From NCBI RefSeq assembly GCF_002933815.1, contig NZ_BEYR01000001.1, positions 1,840,691-1,904,690 on the forward strand: a stretch of DNA of 64,000 nt, given 5' to 3'. Every line of letters begins with the position of its first letter. The stretch's first letter is position 1. Source of the stretch: Sphingobacterium sp. HMA12 (GTDB taxonomy: Bacteria > Bacteroidota > Bacteroidia > Sphingobacteriales > Sphingobacteriaceae). This document shows positions 1-8,547 of the stretch, one piece after another. A model generated the notes under the pieces. The model made no database searches, was not told the DNA's origin, and was given only the letters and a program-made list of their open reading frames with translations. The position numbers and the translations under genes were made by a program.

Positions 1-316
1 TGCCCGATTCGACCTGAATAACAGTCTGTTTATAACCCAAAAATGAAACTTGCAAACTCTGTCCAGAACGAACGTTAATACTAAACCGTCCCTCACTATC
101 GGTCTTGGTACCTATCTGCGTTCCCGTTATTTTAATATTAGCACCAGCAAGTGGAACTCCCTGCTGGTCCATGACACGTCCGCTGCGAATCTCCTGTTCG
201 CAATAGCGATCTACAGAAATTGCTTTCGCTCTCCACGCCGCATGAACGACAGGTGTCTCTAATAGAAAAACAAAGAGAAAATAGAGCACATTATGGTTTA
301 ACTTTTTTCGGTTCAT
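1..316 (-). CDS. SusC/RagA-family TonB-linked outer membrane protein, N-terminal part (cut by window edge)
   Basis: The reverse strand reads from an ATG at 316 to the window edge with no stop, giving about 105 residues. It starts MNRKKLN, has a hydrophobic signal segment (NVLYFLFVFLL) and then a carboxypeptidase-regulatory-like beta domain: SGRVMDQQGVPLAGANIKI, GTKTDSEGRFSI, VSFLGYK. That arrangement opens most SusC/RagA receptors, which import oligosaccharides through the outer membrane with TonB energy. No STN domain lies between signal peptide and regulatory-like domain, unlike the two sigma-linked SusC proteins further right. The gene runs away from the hybrid two-component regulator at 557, a usual arrangement in glycan utilisation loci, so that regulator probably controls it. 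The rest of the gene lies outside the window. Confidence 0.85.
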   Translation of the reverse strand, partial: MNRKKLNHNVLYFLFVFLLETPVVHAAWRAKAISVDRYCEQEIRSGRVMDQQGVPLAGANIKITGTQIGTKTDSEGRFSINVRSGQSLQVSFLGYKQTVIQVESG

Positions 317-556
317 CTCTTCCTAAATTTGGTTATTGGTTATATTGTGCCGCAGAATAAGGTGATCCGCAACGTTGTCCCGAAAATAAGGAGTTATTCC
401 AACTAAAAAAGATAATCTGGTTTAAATATGGATGAATTTAATTTTTTATCAATTTTTTTTGAGGCACTGAACGATATTACAATTAAATAAACGATATTAT
501 ATTTAATAATCTATACATAGTTGTTTATTTGATGAATAAGCAAAGCCTAAAGAAAA

Positions 557-3500
557 ATGACTCAAAAAACGTTTCTCATATTTTATTATCTGCTGTTCAC
601 CTGTCTATCACTGGAGGCACAGCATATCAGAAAATATAATAAGCTCACACAAGAAAATGGCCTTCTCTCAAATCGGGTAACCGCAATTTCTGAAGATCCT
701 ATTGGCCGTATCTGGATCGGAACGAGCGATGGCATTAACCTATATGATGGCGCCCACGTCATGGACAATCCAAAGTCCATTAGTGACTCAATCTTTCAAC
801 CGGGTAAAATCATCGAAATTAAATCATTCAAACAGCAAATGATCATTGCTGCGGATAATGGCATATATGGATATGATTTCAGCACCAACAAATATAGACT
901 ATTGATCAAAACCGAATTGCATAATACGTCGAAAGCCTTGGCCTTGACGATAGATGGCGTTGTAATACTATGCAACAATACGTTATATAAATGGGCTGAA
1001 CAAAAGATTACTGTGCTCAATAAAAATGTATATTTTAATAGGATTCAGGTGGATAATCAAGGTAATCTGTGGGGAGCTACTTTCACCACAGTTGCCAAAT
1101 GTGACAAAAAAGGAAATGTTTTAGCCAGTTTTAATTTCGCGGAAAGCTATGACAGGGATGTCCTGATTACCTCTCTGTACTGTGATAGTAAAAATCTGAC
1201 TTGGGTAGGAACTAAAAGGCATGGTATCCTGCGCTTCGATCCCATCCAAAATAAATTTAAGGCACAGCTACCGCAGCCCACACAGATCCAAAATGTATGT
1301 AGTATTGCCGAAGACGCAGAGGGAAGACTCTGGATAGGACACAACAAAGGCGTGGCCGTATTTGACTATATCAACCAGTATACAGCGTATCGGATGTTAA
1401 TAGAGAATTTTGACAATGAGCTTAATTCAACTGTCTGTGCGATCTACAAAAGTAAGCTCGATGACATGATATTGGGGACTTATTTTAATGGAGCATTCTG
1501 TCTTTCAAAAAATGACTCTTGGCTAGATTTTTTACACGTCACCAATCCGGAAAGAGCCCGTGGAATTGTGATCAACAATATACTCATGTCGTCTAAAAAG
1601 CAGCTTTGGGTGGCAACCAACGCCATCGGGATAAATGTATACAATGGGCAATCGCAGATAATAAAAAGGTTCAATCAGAAAAACAGCAACATCAGTGATA
1701 ATATCATATCACTGGAAGAAGATGCGCAGGGCAATATTTGGGCTGGGTCAGAATCAAACGGTCTGTACTGCCTAGCTGATCAAGGCAACAAAATCAGGCA
1801 TTACCAATATGATAAGAACAAAGCATCATCGCTGCCAAATAATAGAATATTCTCCATACGAAACTTCAACCAGGATTATCTACTTGTGGGGACAGATGGT
1901 TTTGTAAGCATATATGATCGCCATAAAGATAATTTTACAACCCTACTTAAAACGACCTCGACGATCAATGACATCGCTGTAAAAAATAATTTAGTATGGA
2001 TTTGCTGCCTCGATGAGATCTTATGTTATGACTGGAGCAAAAAGACAACTAAAATATATAAGAAAGAACTTGAGAAGGGAAATAGGGTACAATTCCTTTC
2101 CATGCTCCTTGATGGAGAAAATGTTCTTTTGGGAACAAAGCAAAACTATCTTTATTTTATTGATAGCAATGGTCATCTACTGCCTTATCCCGGTAGAGGG
2201 AAAATAAATATTCAAATACATGGTATCAAGAAAGACAATTCGAAGCGGTATTGGCTATCAACAACAAGTGGCTTATATTGTATTGATACCGACCGGTCCA
2301 TTAAAAACTTCAATGTCAGTTGGGGTTTAAACACGTCTTGGTTTAACGAGCGTTCCGCCTACTATTACAATGATACCTTATATTTTGGATCTGTTGACGG
2401 AATATGTTTTTTTAAGGCGCCACAGCTTGACCCACTTCCTGCACATAAACCTTTACTCTACTTTTCTGATTTTAAAATATTTAATATCAGCCAACTCAGA
2501 AACAAAAAGTATTTTGAAAAAGGTATTGATCACACGGATGAGATCGTGCTGCCTTATGATCAAAATATGATTTCGATTGAGGTGAACCAAGTAAATTTCG
2601 ATCCGCAAAGCCGCGAAAACTATCGCATATATTATACTTTAAAAGACATTGACAAGCGTTGGTATGAACTTTCGAAAGCTTCAGGAACAATAACTTTTAC
2701 TTCCTTAAAATCAAAAAATTACGAACTCCATGTTAAGTTAGTAGATCTGAACAATAACATCATCGCAACAAAAAAATTGCTGATCAAAATCAAACCCCAT
2801 TTCCTGCTGAGCAATATTATGCTCTGTGTATATGGAGCATTGCTGATTGTAGCCCTCATCCTATTTAGAAAGTTCTTAAAAAGACGGCATTTGAAAATCT
2901 TGAAGATAAAACTGGCTGAAGTAGAAAAGTCTAAATTAGAGGAACTGAATAAAAGTAAGCTTGATTTTTTCACCTACATGTCCCATGAACTCAAGACTCC
3001 CTTAGCCATTATTATGGCGATACAGGAAGACCTTTTTTCCAATCATAAGATTGAAAACATCAAGGAATATGAAATCTCCCAAAAAAATGTTAAACGGCTT
3101 ACGTTCTTGATAAGTCAATTAATGGAATTTAGGGAGATTGAAAGCAGTAATTTGCCATTAAATACCATTAATGGGGATCTGATCACATTTTGTCAAAATA
3201 TCTTTTCGATGTTTGCGCCTTTATTTGACCGTAAAAACATTGCATATCGATTTGAACACCCAGCGTCAGAAGTAAATGTCGACCTCGATTTTGACAAACT
3301 GGAAAAAATAATCAGCAACCTGCTGAGCAATGCGTTCAAAAACTGTGAGGTGGGTGGCCAGATAGCTCTTGTACTATGCGTTTCAAAAGATACCAATGAA
3401 GTTGTTATTCATGTGAGCAATACGGGCAGCTATATACCACAAGATCAGATCGAAAAAATATTTGAACCTTATTTCAGGCAAAAGTCAAGCGGCAATTATT

Positions 3501-4495
3501 ATGACAATAATGGCATTGGACTCGCTTTAGTTGTAGGACTCACAAAGCGTATAAACGCACAGATTGATGTGAAGAGCAGTATAGAAGCTGGAACACAATT
3601 TACGCTTACAATACCGGTGGATAATTTTGAATCAAAGCTTCCAGATGACCCAGATCTCGAATTGCATGCAACAATGGAGCTCATAGACGACGTGATCTAC
3701 ACGGATAACAGCCAGATAAGATCTGATGTTCCGCCGGAAAGCAATACACATAAAATTCTTTTGGTGGAAGATCACACTGATCTGGCAGAACTATTTAAAA
3801 ATAAACTACTGGAATCCTACCATGTCGTCATTGCTCACAATGGACAAGAAGCTTTGGAATACATTAGAAATAATCCGATCGACATGGTGATCAGCGATAT
3901 TATGATGCCTATCATGGATGGATATGAATTGTGCAAGCATTTGAAAAGCAATCCGAAGACCAAACATATTCCGGTAATCTTAATGACTTCTTATGACACC
4001 ATTGCCAATAAAATTAAAAGTTATGAACTAGCTGCTAATGGTTATATCAATAAACCGTTCAGCACACAGGAGCTATTGGCTAAAATGGGTAGTTTATTAA
4101 AAAATAAAGCTACTTTACGCCACTACTACAGTCAGGCTGAACCATTGCGTATCAAAGAAGAAGCAAACTCACAGGAAGAGACATTTATTTTAAAAGTGCA
4201 GGAAATTATCGTTAGAAACATTGCGGAAAATAATTTTTCAGTCCCTCAACTCGCTCAAGAGATGCGAATCAGTAGAACCCAACTGTATCTTTTGCTGAAG
4301 AAGATAACAGATCTCACTCCCACTGATTTCATTATCAAAGTTAAGCTTGATTATGCTAAAACACTACTAAAAGATCCATCTTTTAGTATTTCTGAAATTG
4401 CATATAAGTTAGGCTATTCCAATGCAAACTATTTTAGCAAGCAGTTTAAGGATTTCTTTGGTATAACGCCAAGTCACTATAGAAAGGCTAAATAG
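557..4495 (+). CDS. Hybrid two-component system regulator (beta-propeller sensor, histidine kinase, receiver, AraC output)
   Basis: This 1312-residue protein joins sensor and response regulator in one chain. In order: signal peptide (residues 1-22), two-bladed-propeller sensor with repeated W-(I/V/A)-G-(T/S) strands such as IWIGTSDGINLYDG, a Y_Y_Y-type beta-sandwich near 660-745, one membrane helix near 752-775, HisKA with SHELKTPL (His810 is the phosphoacceptor), HATPase_c with NLLSNAFKNC and GIGLALV, a receiver domain with VEDHTDL and SDIMMP (Asp1114), and a C-terminal AraC helix-turn-helix with SISEIAYKLGYSNANYFSKQFK. In known members the periplasmic propeller binds an oligosaccharide and the protein activates the adjacent utilisation locus. 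The length is usual for the family. It lies between a divergent SusC gene and a convergent beta-helix enzyme, so it probably senses breakdown products of that enzyme's substrate. Confidence 0.96.
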   Translation: MTQKTFLIFYYLLFTCLSLEAQHIRKYNKLTQENGLLSNRVTAISEDPIGRIWIGTSDGINLYDGAHVMDNPKSISDSIFQPGKIIEIKSFKQQMIIAADNGIYGYDFSTNKYRLLIKTELHNTSKALALTIDGVVILCNNTLYKWAEQKITVLNKNVYFNRIQVDNQGNLWGATFTTVAKCDKKGNVLASFNFAESYDRDVLITSLYCDSKNLTWVGTKRHGILRFDPIQNKFKAQLPQPTQIQNVCSIAEDAEGRLWIGHNKGVAVFDYINQYTAYRMLIENFDNELNSTVCAIYKSKLDDMILGTYFNGAFCLSKNDSWLDFLHVTNPERARGIVINNILMSSKKQLWVATNAIGINVYNGQSQIIKRFNQKNSNISDNIISLEEDAQGNIWAGSESNGLYCLADQGNKIRHYQYDKNKASSLPNNRIFSIRNFNQDYLLVGTDGFVSIYDRHKDNFTTLLKTTSTINDIAVKNNLVWICCLDEILCYDWSKKTTKIYKKELEKGNRVQFLSMLLDGENVLLGTKQNYLYFIDSNGHLLPYPGRGKINIQIHGIKKDNSKRYWLSTTSGLYCIDTDRSIKNFNVSWGLNTSWFNERSAYYYNDTLYFGSVDGICFFKAPQLDPLPAHKPLLYFSDFKIFNISQLRNKKYFEKGIDHTDEIVLPYDQNMISIEVNQVNFDPQSRENYRIYYTLKDIDKRWYELSKASGTITFTSLKSKNYELHVKLVDLNNNIIATKKLLIKIKPHFLLSNIMLCVYGALLIVALILFRKFLKRRHLKILKIKLAEVEKSKLEELNKSKLDFFTYMSHELKTPLAIIMAIQEDLFSNHKIENIKEYEISQKNVKRLTFLISQLMEFREIESSNLPLNTINGDLITFCQNIFSMFAPLFDRKNIAYRFEHPASEVNVDLDFDKLEKIISNLLSNAFKNCEVGGQIALVLCVSKDTNEVVIHVSNTGSYIPQDQIEKIFEPYFRQKSSGNYYDNNGIGLALVVGLTKRINAQIDVKSSIEAGTQFTLTIPVDNFESKLPDDPDLELHATMELIDDVIYTDNSQIRSDVPPESNTHKILLVEDHTDLAELFKNKLLESYHVVIAHNGQEALEYIRNNPIDMVISDIMMPIMDGYELCKHLKSNPKTKHIPVILMTSYDTIANKIKSYELAANGYINKPFSTQELLAKMGSLLKNKATLRHYYSQAEPLRIKEEANSQEETFILKVQEIIVRNIAENNFSVPQLAQEMRISRTQLYLLLKKITDLTPTDFIIKVKLDYAKTLLKDPSFSISEIAYKLGYSNANYFSKQFKDFFGITPSHYRKAK

Positions 4496-4498
4496 TCA

Positions 4499-4533
4499 CT
4501 ATCCATTTCAATCCTGACGATTGAAATGGATAG
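4499..4533. terminator. Convergent terminator hairpin
   Basis: A perfect 15-bp inverted repeat (arms 4499-4513 and 4519-4533, loop CTGAC) sits four bases after the regulator stop and ten bases before the end of the convergent beta-helix gene. There is no long T tract on either side, but the position fits a shared bidirectional terminator. Confidence 0.75.
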
Positions 4534-4542
4534 CAAAAATGC

Positions 4543-6537
4543 TTATTGATATGCAATTTCTGGATTCCAGTATGTAGTGTCCCAGCCTGAATTGGAACGC
4601 TGATCCACACGAAAGGATAATTCGTCGCCAAAAGTGACAGGTACATTAATGTCATGCCAAAATCCAGTAGTATTATTATAAACGACAGTCTGCCAACTGC
4701 TGGATGGCCAAATCATCACATTATTTTTCCAAATGCTTACGTTTACACCATCCCCGCCCCCGGTATCATTTTTACGAACCAATCCGGTAATTTTTACGGT
4801 ACCCGATTTTGGCGCATTCCAAACAAGTATCGGCTGGCTATTATCGGGATGAATATAGATGTTACCGCTACCGTTCCATATGGCGTCATAGCTACCCGAA
4901 CCGCGCCAATGATTGGATCCGTCCGGATTCCAGCTCATCAAACTTGTTCCTATTCCAGCCTGCCAGTATTTATAGTACCACCTGCGGGTTCCCTGTACCG
5001 ACGAAAAATCGGTCGATGCATTATATACATCGCTATTAACTGTACCCGATGGACTGATAATCTTAACCGAATTCGCATACTGATTCAGCGTCAGATGACT
5101 ATCCTTAAAATCTTTAACATAGTTACCGTTAATCTTAACATTCTCCAGTGTCACTCCTTCAATACGATGGCTGTCATTCCAACCGATTAATTTGATTTCG
5201 TTACTACCGCCAGATGTGGATGTAATATTCTTATAAAGTATGTTTGTCATTGCTCCGGGCCAATTCCAGTTTCCAGTCAACGAACCAAAATAAAATGTTT
5301 CATCCATCTGAACATTTATTAGTCTTTTTGCTCTTTCTACACGGATATCTTCAAAGGTTATGTCATTAAAATAGGTGCCATGTAAGGCAAAAATATTGAT
5401 AGCGGAACGATCAGGGAGAACATCCGGATGATTTTTGTCATCGTAATTATATAGGATATCTATATTTTGAAACTTAATATTCTGAAAATAGGCTGCGCGT
5501 GTCTCAGCACCGATACCGATTGTGTTATTTGCATCAGCCCATAATTGTGCATTTTTGTAGATTATATTATAAACGGGCAGTGAATTTGCGGGAATTTGAT
5601 CCGACATTCCTTTGATGGCGACTGCATCATCTGCAGAGTGGATAAAAGATTTATCAAAAGTAATATCGTGACTACTGTTGATATTAAATCCATCGGAACT
5701 AGCAAAATATGGGCTGACAGCTTTATAATTAGTTACATTGACGAATGAACAATTGTGCATGGCGGCAGTCCAGCTTCCTATGTTTCGATTGACAATGATA
5801 TCTTTTACTGTGGAGTTGTTTACTGTCCCCAAAGCCAGGGCAATATCATCCGTGGGACTATTGTAATCATTGAGCAGAATGCCCCTACCCCTTATTGTCA
5901 CATTTGACGCATTATCTATTTTTACCCTTCCTCTGATAACGGCTCCGCCGCCGATATATAAGGTTTTTCCGGAACTTAAGGTTAATGGCGGCTGTGCGCT
6001 CAAATCGTAATATCCCGGACCATAATACAGTACATTGGGGTCTGTCGCAGATGGAATATCAGCTTCGGGCTCCTGCGCAAATAAATGTAGCACCTTTCCT
6101 TGGTAATCGTTGTCCAATACAAGTGATATATTGGTCGGCTGAGAGAGACTGAAAGTAATCGTGTTGCCGGATCTCACTCCCGTGATACCCAATGATGAAG
6201 GCACTAATTTGAAGCTGCTGAATCCGCTTGAGGGCGTAATCGATATCGATACAGTACCGCTGAAATCAAAGTAACCATAACTAACACTATTTCCCCAGCC
6301 GTTATTTCCGGCGTTATATAGGCCGACTGGATTTCCACTTGCACTAACTGTAAAGGCCGTTGACTTGTACTGATTTGGCAGGCCACTTGGCAAAGGATAG
6401 GTTGATACTGCTGCGCTTAAACTGGCACTGGTGCTGTGGCTTTCTGATTTCAGAAAGGCCGCATCTTCTTTTGAAGCTGTTATTTTGTTGCATGCAACAA
6501 AACATAGCCATACGAATGACAAAATAAATAATTTCAT
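4543..6537 (-). CDS. Secreted lipoprotein with right-handed beta-helix, putative polysaccharide-cleaving enzyme (clan GH-N-like)
   Basis: This 664-residue protein starts with a lipoprotein signal (LCFVAC, Cys16), so it is probably anchored in an outer or periplasmic membrane leaflet. Residues about 45-170 form an N-terminal beta domain. Residues about 170-510 look like a right-handed beta-helix with repeated N-(I/V)-x-(F/I)-x-(N/D) turns. Three carboxylates stand out: Asp282 in SSDGFN and Asp303/Asp304 in SADDAVAIKG, a 21/22-residue spacing like the catalytic aspartates of GH28 polygalacturonases; GH49 dextranases share the fold. The GH28 GHG motif is missing and GIGAETR stands in that area, so the exact family and substrate are unsure. 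About 140 C-terminal residues (rich in W, G and N) form a separate beta module, possibly carbohydrate binding. It converges on the hybrid regulator and is probably part of the same utilisation locus. Confidence 0.75.
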   Translation of the reverse strand: MKLFILSFVWLCFVACNKITASKEDAAFLKSESHSTSASLSAAVSTYPLPSGLPNQYKSTAFTVSASGNPVGLYNAGNNGWGNSVSYGYFDFSGTVSISITPSSGFSSFKLVPSSLGITGVRSGNTITFSLSQPTNISLVLDNDYQGKVLHLFAQEPEADIPSATDPNVLYYGPGYYDLSAQPPLTLSSGKTLYIGGGAVIRGRVKIDNASNVTIRGRGILLNDYNSPTDDIALALGTVNNSTVKDIIVNRNIGSWTAAMHNCSFVNVTNYKAVSPYFASSDGFNINSSHDITFDKSFIHSADDAVAIKGMSDQIPANSLPVYNIIYKNAQLWADANNTIGIGAETRAAYFQNIKFQNIDILYNYDDKNHPDVLPDRSAINIFALHGTYFNDITFEDIRVERAKRLINVQMDETFYFGSLTGNWNWPGAMTNILYKNITSTSGGSNEIKLIGWNDSHRIEGVTLENVKINGNYVKDFKDSHLTLNQYANSVKIISPSGTVNSDVYNASTDFSSVQGTRRWYYKYWQAGIGTSLMSWNPDGSNHWRGSGSYDAIWNGSGNIYIHPDNSQPILVWNAPKSGTVKITGLVRKNDTGGGDGVNVSIWKNNVMIWPSSSWQTVVYNNTTGFWHDINVPVTFGDELSFRVDQRSNSGWDTTYWNPEIAYQ

Positions 6538-6733
6538 AGTTGATCTATAAGTGGTTAACTACCAAGCAAGATAGAAATCATCTAAAAAAACTGCACCGAG
6601 TTAATCAATTATTGAACGAAAGTGTACCACTTTAAACTATAATAGTAATATTATAAAATGGATGAAGACAAAAAATAAGGTTTCCCCTTGAGGTGGAAGT
6701 TTATACTTTAGCAATGGAAACTTCCCCAAAAAT

Positions 6734-6988
6734 ATGGTTACAGCTGCAGCTCTAAAACTAACGGTGACAACAGGTAAGTTTCGTCCGAAATACCATCCTC
6801 ATTTTCCGCCGGAACAGGTGGTCACTTTATTCCGAAATCAGGTGGTCAATATCGGCGAAATCTCCACGCAGGTACTGCAGATGGGAATCGCCTGCGGCTC
6901 GGCAACGACGATGGCGGAAGGAACTGACCTATTCGCTAAAAAAGATGTGGATCGACAGTTTTCGGAAATAAAAAAAAGTAAAAAGTAA
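6734..6988 (+). CDS. Small hypothetical protein
   Basis: An 84-residue reading frame with a mildly hydrophobic start, a basic aromatic stretch (FRPKYHPHFPPEQ) and a Lys-rich tail (EIKKSKK). I do not recognise the family. No signal peptide or clear membrane helix is visible. It is preceded by an 8-bp inverted repeat (6695-6702 and 6718-6725) and followed by the hairpin at 7008-7027, which suits a short independent transcript. The neighbouring genes run on the other strand and look decayed, so this could also be the remnant of a longer gene. Composition (GC-rich codons such as GCG, CGG) differs from the AT-rich spacer around it, which supports coding. Confidence 0.4.
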   Translation: MVTAAALKLTVTTGKFRPKYHPHFPPEQVVTLFRNQVVNIGEISTQVLQMGIACGSATTMAEGTDLFAKKDVDRQFSEIKKSKK

Positions 6989-7007
6989 AGATTTTGCCTT
7001 ACAAAAC

Positions 7008-7027
7008 GGCGCACGCTCTCGTGCGCC
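7008..7027. terminator. Hairpin between converging small genes
   Basis: A perfect inverted repeat, GGCGCACG-CTCT-CGTGCGCC, with 8-bp GC-rich arms. On the reverse strand the stem is followed by GTTTTGT, and it lies just beyond the stop of the gene at 7042. On the forward strand it follows the small gene ending at 6988. It is probably a shared terminator. Confidence 0.65.
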
Positions 7028-7041
7028 TTAATTCCCACCCA

Positions 7042-7257
7042 TCATTTCCGCTTGCCCCATTTGGCCAGTAGCCTACTCGTTGCGAAACTGACCAATGTCC
7101 CCAATGCAGCTGTAAGGGCTGTTTGCAATACATCACCCAGCGAGATACTGGCCCAGATGGAGCAGATGGTACCACCGCTGACCGAGACGCGGATATCATT
7201 CAATTTCATCCCTAGCACTCCTCTCAGCCTTAGTTTCGGCAGTGCCGTCTTCTTCAT
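7042..7257 (-). CDS. Small predicted membrane protein
   Basis: A 71-residue protein with a basic start (MKKTALPKLRLR), one hydrophobic stretch near residues 28-62 (ISLGDVLQTALTAALGTLVSF) and a basic tail (LLAKWGKRK). One membrane helix with positive ends is likely. Its ATG at 7257 directly abuts the TAA at 7258-7260 of the upstream frame, so the two are probably translated together. It is the last gene of the run 8271 to 7042 on the reverse strand and ends before the hairpin at 7008-7027. The size and topology resemble small holin-like proteins found near phage-type genes, but I do not recognise a named family and no lysis function is shown. Confidence 0.5.
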   Translation of the reverse strand: MKKTALPKLRLRGVLGMKLNDIRVSVSGGTICSIWASISLGDVLQTALTAALGTLVSFATSRLLAKWGKRK

Positions 7258-7449
7258 TTAAATCAGCCCCGATGGAGGTTTTCCGTCTTTCACCTCCGGT
7301 TGCGATTTAGCATCATCCAATACTGTCTCCATGATCCCCAGCCCCAGGGTAAGGTATTTCAAAACATTGCCTACCTTTTCCGGTAGTTTAACAGGAGCCG
7401 CCAGCACCAGCTGCAGCACCTATCCTATTTTGTTAAAGATTTTTTTCAT
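7258..7449 (-). pseudogene. Short gene with an in-frame TAG at codon 10 (broken or restarted)
   Basis: From ATG at 7449 the frame reads MKKIFNKIG, then TAG (7420-7422), then GTG at 7419 and an uninterrupted stretch to TAA: LAAPVKLPEKVGNVLKYL followed by ETVLDDAKSQPEVKDGK. The reading on both sides of the TAG looks like one protein of about 63 residues, so a nonsense change is the simplest explanation. A GTG start at 7419 could still give a 53-residue product. The stop codon abuts the next ATG at 7257. No family recognised. Confidence 0.45.
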
Positions 7450-7712
7450 TTCTTTTACACTAAATAGGCAGGATTATGGCCATATGCTATATTCCTTCGT
7501 GCAATTGCTACTAACAACTATCCCGGCCTCCTCCATACTTCCTTTATTCGTACAATAAAGGAAGACAAAGAATTGAAAGCATGGCATACCGACTGCCAAG
7601 ATGACTATAGTATAAATCATTGTCTGAGCGTAGCGAGTTTAATTTATGCCGTCAGCTTGCGAAGAAGATGACACAAAGGAATGCAGTTACCAATTCATGT
7701 CCTCCTAAATTG

Positions 7713-8117
7713 CTATCGAATACTCAAATACACTTCATCCCCCATATCCCACAGGCTATACACCAGCACTTTAAGCTTTGCCAATGCATTGCCGCTGTAA
7801 TCGCCTCTGTCTTCACCTGTGAGCTTTGTCTCTGGAGCGATACAACCTTGCAGTTCATCCAGTGCGCTATTAGCCGCATGAATAAGAATACCTTCACGGT
7901 TGAGTACATGCGGGATACCGATCTGCTCCACATGCCACTGATAGCGGATTTTTTCGAGCTTATATTGACCGATCGGAATACAGCTGATCCGCTGGATGTT
8001 GTTGCTATCTGGCAGTTTGATGGTATGGCAGATATGCTCGCCATTAAAGGTGATCGTTCCATTTGTTCCCTCAGCCCCGTATTTCCGTACGAGCTTGAGG
8101 GTGTGCTTGGTTTTCAT
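7713..8117 (-). CDS. DUF5675-like family protein
   Basis: A 134-residue protein with no signal peptide. The order of motifs matches what I know as DUF5675: an N-terminal (K)LVRKYGAEGTNGTI, FNGEHICHTIKLPD, CIPIGQYKLEKI, then REGILIHAAN with the HAAN-type motif, a conserved LQGCIAPE and a C-terminal domain ending SLWDMGDEVYLSI. The family occurs in Bacteroidota, often beside phage-like or small accessory genes; its activity is unknown to me. A 191-residue frame on the opposite strand (7620-8195) covers the same bases but has no recognisable motifs. The gene starts 4 bases after the stop of the small frame at 8122, suggesting one transcript with 8271, 7449 and 7257. Confidence 0.7.
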   Translation of the reverse strand: MKTKHTLKLVRKYGAEGTNGTITFNGEHICHTIKLPDSNNIQRISCIPIGQYKLEKIRYQWHVEQIGIPHVLNREGILIHAANSALDELQGCIAPETKLTGEDRGDYSGNALAKLKVLVYSLWDMGDEVYLSIR

Positions 8118-8121
8118 AGGC

Positions 8122-8271
8122 TTACGGTTGGATCACTTGAACAAAGGTCAACGCATTGTATATACCGTTGGATAAAAAGTAGTATCCGCCATTGACGAAT
8201 TGAAATAACTTGTAGAAGGCAAGATCGGGGATCTTTCCTTCAAATTTCACTAAACTTACTTGTCTTGCCAT
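8122..8271 (-). CDS. Small 49-residue protein with MARQ-type N-terminus, probably truncated
   Basis: From ATG at 8271 the reverse strand encodes MARQVSLVKFEGKIPDLAFY and then an aromatic-rich tail ending FVQVIQP. The first 21 residues follow the pattern MARQ-4x-K-2x-G-6x-FYK that I recall from a common short Bacteroidota hypothetical family; after FYK the similarity stops, so this may be a family member whose body was replaced or lost by frameshift. It ends 4 bases before the DUF5675-like start. The family memory is unverified and no function is known. Confidence 0.4.
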   Translation of the reverse strand: MARQVSLVKFEGKIPDLAFYKLFQFVNGGYYFLSNGIYNALTFVQVIQP

Positions 8272-8547
8272 GATTGTCTATAATTGGATTACGAAACAAA
8301 GGTGCATAGACAAAAATCAGGGCTTGTCCAGAATGGGCTGATGTGGGCTTACTTGTATCCAAATGGGGTTAAATGGGATTATTTGTCTGTTTTAAATATA
8401 AATAACATTATCTATCTTTAGGTTAATATTAAGCAGTGTTGTCTGTGCGTAAGACCATTCTTCCCGGAAATCAAGTTGCCAATTTAAAAGATTTTTTTCT
8501 TTTAATGAGCTTTTATCCCAATATCCTTTAGCAATACAACAATTCGG

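Noticed and set aside
4654..5190. 178-residue forward frame
   Set aside because: Shadow of the beta-helix lipoprotein gene on the other strand.
7474..7620. 48-residue reverse frame starting MIYTIVILAVG
   Set aside because: It has a hydrophobic start but no further support, and lies between two genes of a decaying run.
7620..8195. 191-residue forward frame
   Set aside because: It lies opposite the DUF5675-like gene, which has recognisable motifs in order; the forward frame has none.
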